In this document: positions 34,035 to 42,926 of the stretch, one piece after another
Position numbering within the stretch: the stretch's first letter is position 1
Layout: the number at the start of each line of letters is the position of its first letter
Origin: Rhodoferax sp. OV413
Lineage (GTDB): Bacteria; Pseudomonadota; Gammaproteobacteria; Pseudomonadales; Pseudohongiellaceae
DNA length: 52,587 nucleotides
Assembly (NCBI GenBank): GCA_943330915.2
Contig: CALQJO020000015.1
Location: 1 to 52,587 of the forward strand
Reading direction: 5' to 3'
Program-made: the position numbers and the translations under genes
Notes under the pieces: generated by a model
Told to the model about the DNA's origin: nothing
Database searches by the model: none
Seen by the model: the letters and a program-made list of their open reading frames with translations, nothing else

Positions 34035-34119
34035 GAGCGCAGTGGACGCTGGGAGGAGAGCGAGCAACAATAAGGCGCAGAGCGCCGTTGCGAGGAACCT
34101 CCCAGCGGCCACTGAGCTC
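34035..34119 (+). repeat. Structured intergenic element, copy D2
   Basis: 22-base arms (34035-34056 and 34098-34119) with two mismatches. Core: AGAGCGA, helix GCAAC/GTTGC, AATAA, terminal helix GGCGC-AGA-GCGCC (the only copy without a GNA triloop), GAGGAA. The end of the right arm, CACTGAGCTC, is repeated directly at 34124-34133. Divergent pair with D1, 57 bases apart. The 354-base gap 33832-34185 is otherwise empty apart from the matrixin ribosome-binding site (AGGA nine bases before its ATG). Confidence 0.9.
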
Positions 34120-34185
34120 TTAACACTGAGCTCAAAAAACTGAACACTGAAACGGTTATTCGCCCCACTCCTAGGAACCCACAAA

Positions 34186-36150
34186 ATGAAGCGATTAGTG
34201 CTCACGGCAGTCTGGCTGATTGTTCTGCTACCACTGTCGCTCAGCTCAACCGCTTATGCAGTGGTCGACATAGAAACGCAGCCGGGTCGTCAAGGTCAGG
34301 TGCTGCCAGCGCTGGGTATCAGCAATACCTTTGGTCGATGGACTGACGTCATTCGCCTGGGCTACAACCCGCAGGGGGCCACAGCTGCGTTTGCAGATCC
34401 GCAGAAATTTTTAGCACAGCTAACTGAGGCGGCAGCCATCTGGTCAAGGGTCAGCGGTGTGCGCTTTGAAATCCTGGCAGCGAGCAACTATCCGGTTGAT
34501 CACAATAACCCGCAATCCTTACGAGATGGCATTGTTAACGTGTACTGGACTAACAGCTCAGACTCGTTTGCCGCGAAAGCCGGGCCGCGCTCGGGTGCTT
34601 ACAATGACGTGTTGGGGTATTTTCCCTACACAGATGGTTTTGTGCAGTTAAATTCATCCTGCACGTCTGCGACCTGTGAATCCGGCATGACCAGTGTGCT
34701 GGTGCATGAACTCGGTCATCTGCTGGGGTTGGGGCATTCCGATACACCGGACTCCATCATGTATGCCAACCCTTACACATTTCTGCGTTACCCACGTCTG
34801 GATGATATTCGCGCCGTGCAGGTCCTGTATGGCGCGCCAGCCAATCCTGTTGATCTGCTAAGGCCCCTGCGTGAGTGGCAGTTCTCCCCGCCGCCTGCGG
34901 CCGGTGCCGGAAAGACGCAGTTTTTGTTTAAAGATAATCAGAATTCGCAAGTTACAACCGATGCCATATTGGTATTAAGTACGCAGCAACAGTTTGATCG
35001 GGCATTGACTGAGGTGACAGCCAGCACAGCGGATGATGGCTGGGTGAGGCTGTTTGCGCCGCTGGGTAATTTTAACAATCAGACTGATATTGAGATTCCC
35101 GTTCAGGTGGTGGTGGTTGATCCTAGCGGTTATGAATACCGGCGTGATAACTGGCAGCTCAGCTGCAGGGCCCGCAGTGCCTGTTTGTCAACGTTTAGCT
35201 TTATTCAGACCAGTGTCATCAAATACATTCCGGGTGAATGGAAAATTTACGTGGTGGAAAATCCGCAGTTGGTGGCTGCGCCTGAGTTGTTGTTGACGCT
35301 GTCCCTGACGGTGCAGACCACACCATTGTTTAACAATCCGCCGATGGCAAATGTGGAAGTCGCCGCCGGGGAAAGCCCGGGCACTGTGAGAGTGCGGGTG
35401 CTGGGCAGTGATCTGGAACGACATGCTCTTGAGGCCGTCTGGCATATGCCAGGTCAGCGTATTGATCGCGACGGCGACCGCTTTCTGGATAATGAGTTGG
35501 TGGAAGAGATCGGCGTAACCAATGTTGGCAAGTGGCAGACGGTCAATTTTGGCGGCAATGGCCAGCACAGCCTGTTTGTGCAAGTTAACGACAATGGCCC
35601 CCGGTATTCCGGACGCTCAGGTGCGGAGGGTGGTGACGGTTTTCAAACCCTGCTGAAGATCAACCTGCAACTGAATAACACCGTGCCGGAATCGGTCACA
35701 GTGTCGTCTTCTGCAATCCATCAATACCGTCCGACCCGTGACTGGATGGTCGCCTTCCCTGGCGTGGCTCCCGATCCTGCGCTGAAGACCGGATTTAACA
35801 ACATCGGCCTGCTGACGGAGGCAGACATGACTATCCAGTCATGTGTGAGAATTCTCAATGCTGGTCTGCCCGCCAGCGTGGATGGCCTGTCTCACATCGA
35901 TCTGGTGTTTAACATTATCGATATGACGCAGGGCGTTATTCAGATTGTTAAATCGCGGGCCTTTAACAGTTCAGCAACGCCAACTGTTCTTCGGCAACAG
36001 CCGGTGTGCAGCGGTGAATTTGAAGTGACAAACGGGTTGTACAAGGATGTTATCAAGGTTGGCGCACAAACCTATGCAACGGTTTTTCAGTTAACTGATG
36101 AAGCCGGATTACGCCTTGCGCTCCGAGAAGCGCGGGTGCTGACGCCGTGA
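34186..36150 (+). CDS. Secreted matrixin-type (M10) metalloprotease
   Basis: 654 residues, signal peptide [20 protein letters not shown] to about residue 26. Zinc-protease domain about 30-225 with H174[10 protein letters not shown]184 (metzincin HExxHxxGxxH) and a Met-turn in DSIMYANPY. The remainder (about 230-654) is beta-rich with paired cysteines (CRARSAC, CVRIL, CSGEF) and a block [24 protein letters not shown] that looks Ca-binding (DRDGDRFLD). No sorting or autotransporter motif was seen. Likely an extracellular or periplasmic protease; the C-terminal part may be inhibitory or substrate-binding (inference). Confidence 0.82.
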   Translation: MKRLVLTAVWLIVLLPLSLSSTAYAVVDIETQPGRQGQVLPALGISNTFGRWTDVIRLGYNPQGATAAFADPQKFLAQLTEAAAIWSRVSGVRFEILAASNYPVDHNNPQSLRDGIVNVYWTNSSDSFAAKAGPRSGAYNDVLGYFPYTDGFVQLNSSCTSATCESGMTSVLVHELGHLLGLGHSDTPDSIMYANPYTFLRYPRLDDIRAVQVLYGAPANPVDLLRPLREWQFSPPPAAGAGKTQFLFKDNQNSQVTTDAILVLSTQQQFDRALTEVTASTADDGWVRLFAPLGNFNNQTDIEIPVQVVVVDPSGYEYRRDNWQLSCRARSACLSTFSFIQTSVIKYIPGEWKIYVVENPQLVAAPELLLTLSLTVQTTPLFNNPPMANVEVAAGESPGTVRVRVLGSDLERHALEAVWHMPGQRIDRDGDRFLDNELVEEIGVTNVGKWQTVNFGGNGQHSLFVQVNDNGPRYSGRSGAEGGDGFQTLLKINLQLNNTVPESVTVSSSAIHQYRPTRDWMVAFPGVAPDPALKTGFNNIGLLTEADMTIQSCVRILNAGLPASVDGLSHIDLVFNIIDMTQGVIQIVKSRAFNSSATPTVLRQQPVCSGEFEVTNGLYKDVIKVGAQTYATVFQLTDEAGLRLALREARVLTP

Positions 36151-36180
36151 TCGCGGCGTTTGTTTAGCCTCAAACGCAGT

Positions 36181-37416
36181 TCAAAGTGCATTGACCACCA
36201 GCACAATGGCGCGTAAGCCAAGGGCAATGGTCACCAGAAAAATCACGCCGCCTGCAATATTCTGCAACAGTGTATTGCGGTGTTCTCCCAGCACCGAATG
36301 TTGGTTAACCAGCCACAAAATGATGCCCACCACCAGAGGCAGGGTGATGCCGTTGGCCACCTGTGCGGCGCGGATGATATCGATCGGGTTGATGCCGAGC
36401 GATGAAAACACCACACCCAGCAACAGTACAAACATCCACACCGCGCGGAACCGCCAGTTTTTTAACCCACCATCAGCCTCACTCCAGCCCAGACAGCCGC
36501 GTGCCACAAAGGCTGCGGCTAGCGGCGCGGTCATCGCCGAGGTGATACCGGCTGCAAACAATCCCAGACTCAAGAAATAGCGGGCAAAACTGCCAAACAA
36601 CGGTTCCAGACCACGTGCCAGATCAACCGCATTACTGACAGAATCACTGTTTATCGCAGCCGCCGAAACGATGATGGCTGCCGACACCAGGCCGCCCAGA
36701 CTGACGGCGATCACACTGTTTACGCGGGCATCGGACAGGTGTTGTGTGCCTTGCCACTTTTCCCGGACCAATGCGGCATGCAGAAACAGATTGTAGGGGA
36801 CAACCGTGGTGCCGATCAGTCCCACAATGGTGAGGATGCTGGCATCACTCACGGATGGCACCAACAGGCCCCGCAGCAGAGCCCCGATGTCAGGCCGCGT
36901 GAGCACCGCAGTCAACAGGAATGCCAGACTCATCAGCACCACAAGACTGACCATCACCCGTTCCAGAACACGGTAACTGCCCTGATACAACAATCCGAAA
37001 GCCATAGCGCCAACCAGCACACTTAACAGCGGCGCAAATTCCGGCCGGTTAATCGCAAACAGTGTCTCCAGCCCCAGGCGGGCGCCGCTGATATTGCCAG
37101 CTTCGTAGGCTGCATTGCCGGCAACAATGGCAAACATGATCAGGCCCAACACCAGAAATCTGGGCAGCGGGCGGGTCAATTGTGAGCGAATGACTTCTCC
37201 AAGCCCTCGACCGGTGACAATGCCGATACGCGCTGACATATCCTGCAGAATCACCGTGGCCACTGTTGAAAGCAGCATGGCCCACAGCAACGCAAAACCA
37301 AACTGCACGCCCGCCAGTGTGCAAACGGTAACCGTGCCTGGCCCGATAAACGCCGCCGCGACCACAGCACCTGGACCACCGCTCCACCGACGTGTTGACA
37401 CTGTAATGCCCGCCAT
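36181..37416 (-). CDS. Nramp-family transporter with altered metal-site motifs
   Basis: 411 residues, about 11 membrane segments, Nramp fold (PF01566). In TM1 the metal-binding D-P-G-N motif is replaced by GPGT (residues 25-28, AAFIGPGTVTVC), and in TM6 the M-P-H motif by V206-P-Y208 (TTVVPYNLFLH). Canonical Nramp uses the TM1 Asp and Asn and the TM6 Met for Mn/Fe. So a different substrate is likely: Mg, another ion or an organic solute. Convergent with the matrixin gene, divergent from the M1 gene. Confidence 0.82.
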   Translation of the reverse strand: MAGITVSTRRWSGGPGAVVAAAFIGPGTVTVCTLAGVQFGFALLWAMLLSTVATVILQDMSARIGIVTGRGLGEVIRSQLTRPLPRFLVLGLIMFAIVAGNAAYEAGNISGARLGLETLFAINRPEFAPLLSVLVGAMAFGLLYQGSYRVLERVMVSLVVLMSLAFLLTAVLTRPDIGALLRGLLVPSVSDASILTIVGLIGTTVVPYNLFLHAALVREKWQGTQHLSDARVNSVIAVSLGGLVSAAIIVSAAAINSDSVSNAVDLARGLEPLFGSFARYFLSLGLFAAGITSAMTAPLAAAFVARGCLGWSEADGGLKNWRFRAVWMFVLLLGVVFSSLGINPIDIIRAAQVANGITLPLVVGIILWLVNQHSVLGEHRNTLLQNIAGGVIFLVTIALGLRAIVLVVNAL

Positions 37417-37484
37417 AAAGTGTTTTTCCTGAAAAAACTGCCAAGCGCATTGAACTGTGTGTTCGTGAATTCAGCGCAGGCACG

Positions 37485-37490
37485 TATACT
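37485..37490 (+). promoter_or_regulatory. Probable -10 box of the M1 aminopeptidase gene
   Basis: TATACT, five of six matches, 36 bases before the GTG start. No convincing -35 hexamer at 16-18 bases upstream, so an activator or extended contact may be needed. Lies in the 109-base gap shared with the divergent Nramp-like gene. Confidence 0.35.
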
Positions 37491-37525
37491 GACAGCGGTG
37501 CTTACTTTAGTGAACAGGACAAATT

Positions 37526-40180
37526 GTGGTGACTCAAAAATTCTGGCAAGGGATATGCCTGTTATTAGTGCTGATAACGCTGACGGGCTGCGGTGAACAG
37601 CGGACTGAGTCAATAAGTGGGCAAGAAACGACTCCACACAGTTCCTTGCCTGACACCCCCCCGATCGATAATTCCATTAACCAGTTTACCGCCGCCGATG
37701 TGCTGGCGCCGGGTGTTGCTCAGTCCCTGGCACGGTTAAGGGCAGCCGCCATCAGCGAGGTTTTGTACACACTGCATTTTGATATACCGCTAAACCCCAG
37801 TGATCCAGTGCGCGGCGAGGTGGATATCCGCTTTACGCAGACCGACATAAGTCTGCCAATTGTGCTGGATTTTCGCGCACCGGCAAAGAATGTGACCCAT
37901 GTGCGACTGAACGGCCGCGCGGTGCCTCACGAAGTGATCACCGATCATATTGTGATCGCGGCCTCCGAGTTGCAGCCCGGTGAACAATATGTGTCGGTCA
38001 GCTTTCAGAGCACCGACACCGCGCTTAACCGTCAGCAGGATTTTATGTATGCGTTGTTTGTGCCGGACCGGGCGTCAACGGCGTTTCCGGTGTTTGAGCA
38101 ACCTGACATCAAGGCACGTTATGAGTTGATGCTCACCATTCCTGCACAGTGGCAGGCGCTGGCCAATGGCGCCATGCTCACCCGCGCACCGGTTGCCAGT
38201 GATCCTTCGCGGCATCGGCTGATGTTCGAACAAACCTTGCCTATCAGCAGTTATCTGTTTGCCTTTGCGGCCGGAGATCTGCAGACCGCCAGCGCTGAAC
38301 GCAATGGTCGCACGTTTACCCTTTATCACCGCGAAACCGATCCGGACAAACTTGCCCGCAACCTGGACACCATTTTTGATCTGCATGCCACCGCGCTGAC
38401 CTGGCTGGAAGACTACACCGGCATTGCCTACCCGTTTGGTAAATTCGATTTTTTTGCGGTGCCCGCCTTTCAGTTTGGTGGCATGGAGCACCCCGGCGCT
38501 ATCTGGTACCGCGCCGAAACGCTGTTTCTTGACCCCTCGGCGTCGCGTACTCAGGAATTGGGGCGCGCCAGTTTGATTGCCCACGAAACCGCGCATATGT
38601 GGTTTGGTGATCTGGTCACCATGCGCTGGTTTAATGATGTGTGGATGAAGGAAGTCTTTGCCAATTTTCTGGCCGCCAAAATCGCCGGGCCGGCGTTTCC
38701 TGACCTGAACATGCCGCTGCGGTTTTTTCAGGCGCACCATCCCACAGCCTATGGCGTTGACCGCACCGCCGGCGCCAATCCGATTCGTCAGCCACTGGAT
38801 AACTTACGCGATGCCGGCTCTTTGTATGGCGCGATCATTTATCAGAAGGCCCCGGTGGTGATGCAGCAACTGGAGCAGTTGATCGGTGAAGCTGCACTGC
38901 AGGAAGGATTGAGACAGTACCTGCAGGATTATCAGTTTGCCAATGCCAGCTGGACGGATCTGATCAGTATTCTGGATGAGCTCAGTGATCAGGACCTGCT
39001 GCGCTGGAGTCAGGCCTGGGTGGATGAACCGGGGCGGCCGCGTATCACGGCGCGCTGGACCGGAGAAGGCGTTGAGGTTGCTCAGAGCGATGACAACAGT
39101 GCCCGCGGGCTGCATTGGCAGCAGCGCGTCAGTGTACTGTTGATCTACCGCAATGCGGTCGTTGAACAATTTGTTGAACTGCAGGGGGGTGCTGCGGTGT
39201 TGCCGCTGCCGGAACTGCGTGAGCCGGATTTTATAATGGCCGGCAGTGACGGCGTCAGCTACGGTCGCTTCGAGCTGGATGATAACAGTCGTCTGCAATT
39301 GCTGACGGTAGCCGCGACGCTTGAGGATCCCTTGCATCGTTCGGTCAGTTGGCAGAATCTGTGGGAAGAGGTGCTGGACAGGCGACTGGCTCCGACAGCT
39401 TTTTTTGATGCGCTCAGTACGGCGTTGGCCACCGAATCCGATGAGCTGTTGACGCAACAGATGCTGGGTTTGCTGCGTAACGCGTTCTGGCGAATGCTGA
39501 CGGCAGATGAGCGTCTGGTGCGTGCGGAAAGTCTTGAAACCATGTTGTGGCAGGGCCTGGAAGCCGCACCCGCTGCCGGGCAAAAAGGGGCATGGTTTAA
39601 CGCGATTGTGGATGTCACCCTGTCACCACAAGGCGTGATCAGACTAGAAAATATCTGGCGGATGACAGAAACACCGCAAGGTTTGCCGTTACAGGAGCAG
39701 CAGTACATTGCCCTTGCAGAAGCGTTGGCGCTGCGTGAAGTACCGCAGGCGCAGGCAATTCTGGACGAGCAACAGACCCGCATCAGCAACCCCGACCGTT
39801 TGGCGCGCTTTCAGTTTGTGCGGGCGGCCTTCAGTGCCGATGCGGTGCAGCGTCGCGCGCTGTTTGACTCCTTTGCACAACTCAGTAACCGGCGAGTGGA
39901 ATCGTGGGTTCTTGATGCACAGCGGGCACTGAATCACCCGTTGCGGGCGCAGTCCTCACTTGATGCTCTGGATGAAGCCTTGCTGCTGACCGAAGACATT
40001 CAACGCACCGGGGATATATTTTTCCCGCTGCGCTGGCTCAATGCCACGCTGGATGGCCACAGTTCCGTTGAAGCCGCACAGACCGTCAGGCAGTTTCTGC
40101 AACAACGCACTGACCTGCCTGCGCCTGTGAGGGCCAAAGTGCTGCAGGCTGCTGACGATTTGTTCAGGATGACGGATTAG
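37526..40180 (+). CDS. M1 family aminopeptidase, lipoprotein
   Basis: 884-residue zinc aminopeptidase (gluzincin). Lipobox LTGC (Cys19 region) follows a hydrophobic signal, so it is membrane-anchored and periplasmic or surface-facing, not cytoplasmic like enterobacterial PepN. Exopeptidase motif is G318-G-M-E-H322, a variant of GAMEN with His for Asn; zinc site H353-E-T-A-H357 followed 19 residues later by the ligand Glu (WMKEVFANF). C-terminal half is helical ERAP-like. Start is one of two tandem GTG codons (37526 or 37529) with AGGA upstream. Removes N-terminal residues from oligopeptides. Confidence 0.92.
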   Translation: MVTQKFWQGICLLLVLITLTGCGEQRTESISGQETTPHSSLPDTPPIDNSINQFTAADVLAPGVAQSLARLRAAAISEVLYTLHFDIPLNPSDPVRGEVDIRFTQTDISLPIVLDFRAPAKNVTHVRLNGRAVPHEVITDHIVIAASELQPGEQYVSVSFQSTDTALNRQQDFMYALFVPDRASTAFPVFEQPDIKARYELMLTIPAQWQALANGAMLTRAPVASDPSRHRLMFEQTLPISSYLFAFAAGDLQTASAERNGRTFTLYHRETDPDKLARNLDTIFDLHATALTWLEDYTGIAYPFGKFDFFAVPAFQFGGMEHPGAIWYRAETLFLDPSASRTQELGRASLIAHETAHMWFGDLVTMRWFNDVWMKEVFANFLAAKIAGPAFPDLNMPLRFFQAHHPTAYGVDRTAGANPIRQPLDNLRDAGSLYGAIIYQKAPVVMQQLEQLIGEAALQEGLRQYLQDYQFANASWTDLISILDELSDQDLLRWSQAWVDEPGRPRITARWTGEGVEVAQSDDNSARGLHWQQRVSVLLIYRNAVVEQFVELQGGAAVLPLPELREPDFIMAGSDGVSYGRFELDDNSRLQLLTVAATLEDPLHRSVSWQNLWEEVLDRRLAPTAFFDALSTALATESDELLTQQMLGLLRNAFWRMLTADERLVRAESLETMLWQGLEAAPAAGQKGAWFNAIVDVTLSPQGVIRLENIWRMTETPQGLPLQEQQYIALAEALALREVPQAQAILDEQQTRISNPDRLARFQFVRAAFSADAVQRRALFDSFAQLSNRRVESWVLDAQRALNHPLRAQSSLDALDEALLLTEDIQRTGDIFFPLRWLNATLDGHSSVEAAQTVRQFLQQRTDLPAPVRAKVLQAADDLFRMTD

Positions 40181-40231
40181 GTGCACGCCCATGCCGGCAG
40201 TCGCGGCCGGCGAGGCTCCAAGTTGTGCACC
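40180..40231. terminator. Nested hairpin in a convergent gap
   Basis: GGTGCAC (40180-40186) pairs with GTGCACC (40225-40231), and inside it GCCGGC (40193-40198) pairs with GCCGGC (40206-40211). The outer arm begins at the last base of the M1 stop codon; the opposite gene ends at 40243. Candidate bidirectional terminator, without T runs. It does not share the core of the A-D elements. Confidence 0.45.
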
Positions 40232-40242
40232 ACTAACGCCTG

Positions 40243-41325
40243 CTAATGATGACCTGTCCTGAAAAAGTCACCGGTGCGTGTTGCCAGATAGGCGTCCAAG
40301 GGGATGGACTCTTGTTTCAGGAAACCTCTATCCGGAAGCGCGCCGTCTCTGACCATCTCGATCACTGAGACGACCGACGCTGACGTTGTCCAGGCGATGG
40401 CGGTGCGTGATTTGCCGTTGATGGTGAGCGGGTAATAAGCGCGCACAAATTCCTTTCTGCGCAGGCCGCTGTCGGTCTGACCTTCGGCGGCCACATGCAC
40501 GTACACCACGTCTTCATCCACCGGTGGTTTGGCGTTGGTGAGGATGCGTCCGGCTTCCGCGCGGTTTTCACGCATCAACAGCTCGTGGAAAAAAAAGTTC
40601 ATCAGTTTCACGTGGCCCGGATAACGCATGGTCTTGTAATCCAGGTTGTCGATGATGCCCAGGTAAGTTTCACACATGGTGCCAAGGCCGCCAGAGGTGG
40701 TGAAGGCTTCCAGTTGCATGCCGTCGATGTATATCTGCTCAATCCATTCCATGGCTGAGACTGATTTCAAGACGCCTTCCTCAATCACTTCACAGTCGTT
40801 AAGGTATTCATTCACCACGCCCTCCGGCGACCAGTTAAAGGCGTAACCCAGCAGACCGGTGGGGTTCTGTGGCAGGGCACCCACGCGCAAGCGTATAGAG
40901 CGTACCTTGTGAAACTGGTTAGCCAGATCCGCCGCGACAATGCCCACAAATCCCGGTGCCAGACCACATTGCGGCGCCATGATGCCTTTTGACGTCTCAG
41001 CCAGTTGGCGGATATGTTTTGTTGTGGGGACATCTTCAGTCAGATCAAAATAATGCAGGCCAAGTTCATGCGCGGCACTACTGACTGCTTTGTTCAGATG
41101 GTAGGGCAGGCACGATAACACTGCGTGCTGATTTTTTAACAGAGCGCTGAGTCCGCCAATATCGGTCAGATCTGCCACCTGGGTGGCAAACGGCGCATCA
41201 ATGGCCCGATTGTCGATGCCAGTTACCTCAAATCCACTGTCTTGCAGCAACTCGGCTGCCAGATGTCCCACTTTGCCAAGTCCCAATACAGCGATCTTGT
41301 TAAAACCCTTTTGTTGCACTGACAT
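40243..41325 (-). CDS. Saccharopine dehydrogenase (lysine catabolism)
   Basis: 360 residues, NAD(P)-binding saccharopine dehydrogenase family: converts saccharopine to 2-aminoadipate 6-semialdehyde and glutamate. Rossmann start KIAVLGLGKVGHLAAELL, family blocks VLSCLPYHLNKAVSSAAHELGLHYFDLTEDV and APQCGLAPGFVGIVAADLA. The start at 41325 has AGGAGAG upstream; the long frame before it lacks similarity. 28 bases after the ALDH7 gene, giving a two-gene lysine-degradation operon. The preceding enzyme, lysine-ketoglutarate reductase, is not in the window. Confidence 0.88.
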   Translation of the reverse strand: MSVQQKGFNKIAVLGLGKVGHLAAELLQDSGFEVTGIDNRAIDAPFATQVADLTDIGGLSALLKNQHAVLSCLPYHLNKAVSSAAHELGLHYFDLTEDVPTTKHIRQLAETSKGIMAPQCGLAPGFVGIVAADLANQFHKVRSIRLRVGALPQNPTGLLGYAFNWSPEGVVNEYLNDCEVIEEGVLKSVSAMEWIEQIYIDGMQLEAFTTSGGLGTMCETYLGIIDNLDYKTMRYPGHVKLMNFFFHELLMRENRAEAGRILTNAKPPVDEDVVYVHVAAEGQTDSGLRRKEFVRAYYPLTINGKSRTAIAWTTSASVVSVIEMVRDGALPDRGFLKQESIPLDAYLATRTGDFFRTGHH

Positions 41326-41353
41326 GTCTTGCTCTCCTGCAATAAAACCTGCG

Positions 41354-42865
41354 TCAGAAATCAAACTTGACGCCTTGTGCCAGCGGCAACTGACTTGAAT
41401 AGTTGATGGTGTTGGTCTGCCTGCGCATGTATCCGCGCCAGGCATCAGATCCGCTTTCGCGGCCGCCGCCGGTTTCTTTTTCACCGCCAAACGCGCCGCC
41501 AATCTCTGCGCCCGAAGGCCCGATGTTGACATTGGCGATACCGCAATCAGAACCAGCCGCCGACAGGAACTGCTCTGCTTCGCGAAGGTTAAGCGTAAAG
41601 ATGCAGGACGACAGGCCCTGCGGCACGTCATTCTGCAGGTGAATGGCATCGTCCAATGATTGGTATTTCATGACATACAGAATCGGCGCAAAGGTTTCGT
41701 GTTTCACCACGTCAGACTGATCTGGCATCAATACCAGAGCCGGTGTGACATAGGCGCCGCCGGGTACGCCGGCAGTAACAGCTTCACCGCCATAAATGGT
41801 GCCGCCTTGATTGCTTGCCTGCGCCAGTGCCTGTTGCATGTGTTGCAGCGCTGCGGCGTCGATCAGCGGCCCGATCAACGTGCCGGCGTCCAGTGGATTG
41901 CCAATTGGCAGACTGCTGTAGGCTTTTTTGACTTTATCAAGCAGTTGATCATGGATGGATTCATGCACAAACAAGCGCCGCAGCGTTGTACAGCGTTGGC
42001 CTGCGGTGCCGACGGCAGAGAACACAATGGCGCGCACTGCCATATCAAGATCAGCCGAGGGTGCAACAATCATGGCGTTATTGCCACCGAGTTCGAGAAT
42101 CGAGCGACCAAAACGCGCAGCAACCTTAGGGCCAACAATGCTGCCCATGCGCGTTGAGCCAGTGGCAGAGACGATGGCGACCTGCTTGCTGCAGACCAGC
42201 GCATCGCCGATTTCCGCGCCACCCATCACCAGTTGTAACAAGCCAGCAGGCGCGTCACCAAAACGTGCCAGGGCGCGTTCTACAATTTTCATGGTGGCCA
42301 TGGCGGTCAATGGGGTTTTTTCAGAAGGTTTCCAGATCACCGGGTCGCCACACACCAAGGCCAGCGCCGCATTCCACGCCCAGACTGCAACCGGAAAGTT
42401 GAATGCCGAGATCACCGCGCAGGTGCCCATCGGATGCCAGCTTTCCATCATGCGGTGACCGGGTCGCTCTGAGGCAATAGTCAAACCGTATAGCTGCCGC
42501 GACAGTCCGGTTGCAAAATCGCAGATATCGATCATTTCCTGCACTTCACCAAGCCCTTCCGAGCGGATCTTTCCGGCTTCCAAGGTGACTAGCGCGCCAA
42601 GTTCATGTTTGGCAGCGCGCAGCTCTTCACCCAGCAGCCGCACCAGTTCCCCACGTCGCGGTGCCGGTACGGTCCGCCATGTCAGGAAGGCTTGTTGTGC
42701 GGTACAGATGATGCTGGGCATGTCTGCCAGCGCGGTGGGTTTGAGGCAGGCTAGTTTGCTGCCGTCAACGGGTGAGCTGACAATCATGGCATCGACAGCA
42801 TCAAGCCCGGTTTCAAGTTCAGTTGCAGACAGTCCAGCAGCTGTGAGAATAGCGTGGTGCGACAT
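41354..42865 (-). CDS. Aminoadipate-semialdehyde dehydrogenase, ALDH7 type
   Basis: 503-residue aldehyde dehydrogenase. Oxidises 2-aminoadipate 6-semialdehyde (in equilibrium with piperideine-6-carboxylate) to 2-aminoadipate. Antiquitin/ALDH7-type markers: NVNIGPSGAEIGGAFGGEKE and GGGRESGSDAWRGYMRR near the C terminus, ISAFNFPVAVWAWNAAL, general-base Glu in SILELGGNNAMIV, catalytic Cys in AGQRCTTLRR. Downstream saccharopine dehydrogenase supports the lysine assignment. Confidence 0.92.
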   Translation of the reverse strand: MSHHAILTAAGLSATELETGLDAVDAMIVSSPVDGSKLACLKPTALADMPSIICTAQQAFLTWRTVPAPRRGELVRLLGEELRAAKHELGALVTLEAGKIRSEGLGEVQEMIDICDFATGLSRQLYGLTIASERPGHRMMESWHPMGTCAVISAFNFPVAVWAWNAALALVCGDPVIWKPSEKTPLTAMATMKIVERALARFGDAPAGLLQLVMGGAEIGDALVCSKQVAIVSATGSTRMGSIVGPKVAARFGRSILELGGNNAMIVAPSADLDMAVRAIVFSAVGTAGQRCTTLRRLFVHESIHDQLLDKVKKAYSSLPIGNPLDAGTLIGPLIDAAALQHMQQALAQASNQGGTIYGGEAVTAGVPGGAYVTPALVLMPDQSDVVKHETFAPILYVMKYQSLDDAIHLQNDVPQGLSSCIFTLNLREAEQFLSAAGSDCGIANVNIGPSGAEIGGAFGGEKETGGGRESGSDAWRGYMRRQTNTINYSSQLPLAQGVKFDF

Positions 42866-42926
42866 AGTTACTTCCCTATAAATCGCACCATTATAGGGCG
42901 ACAACGGCGTCATACAACAGCTGCAT

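Noticed and set aside
40180-40231. Eighth copy of the structured element.
   Set aside because: It is a nested hairpin but lacks AGAGCGA, AATMA and GAGGAA blocks.
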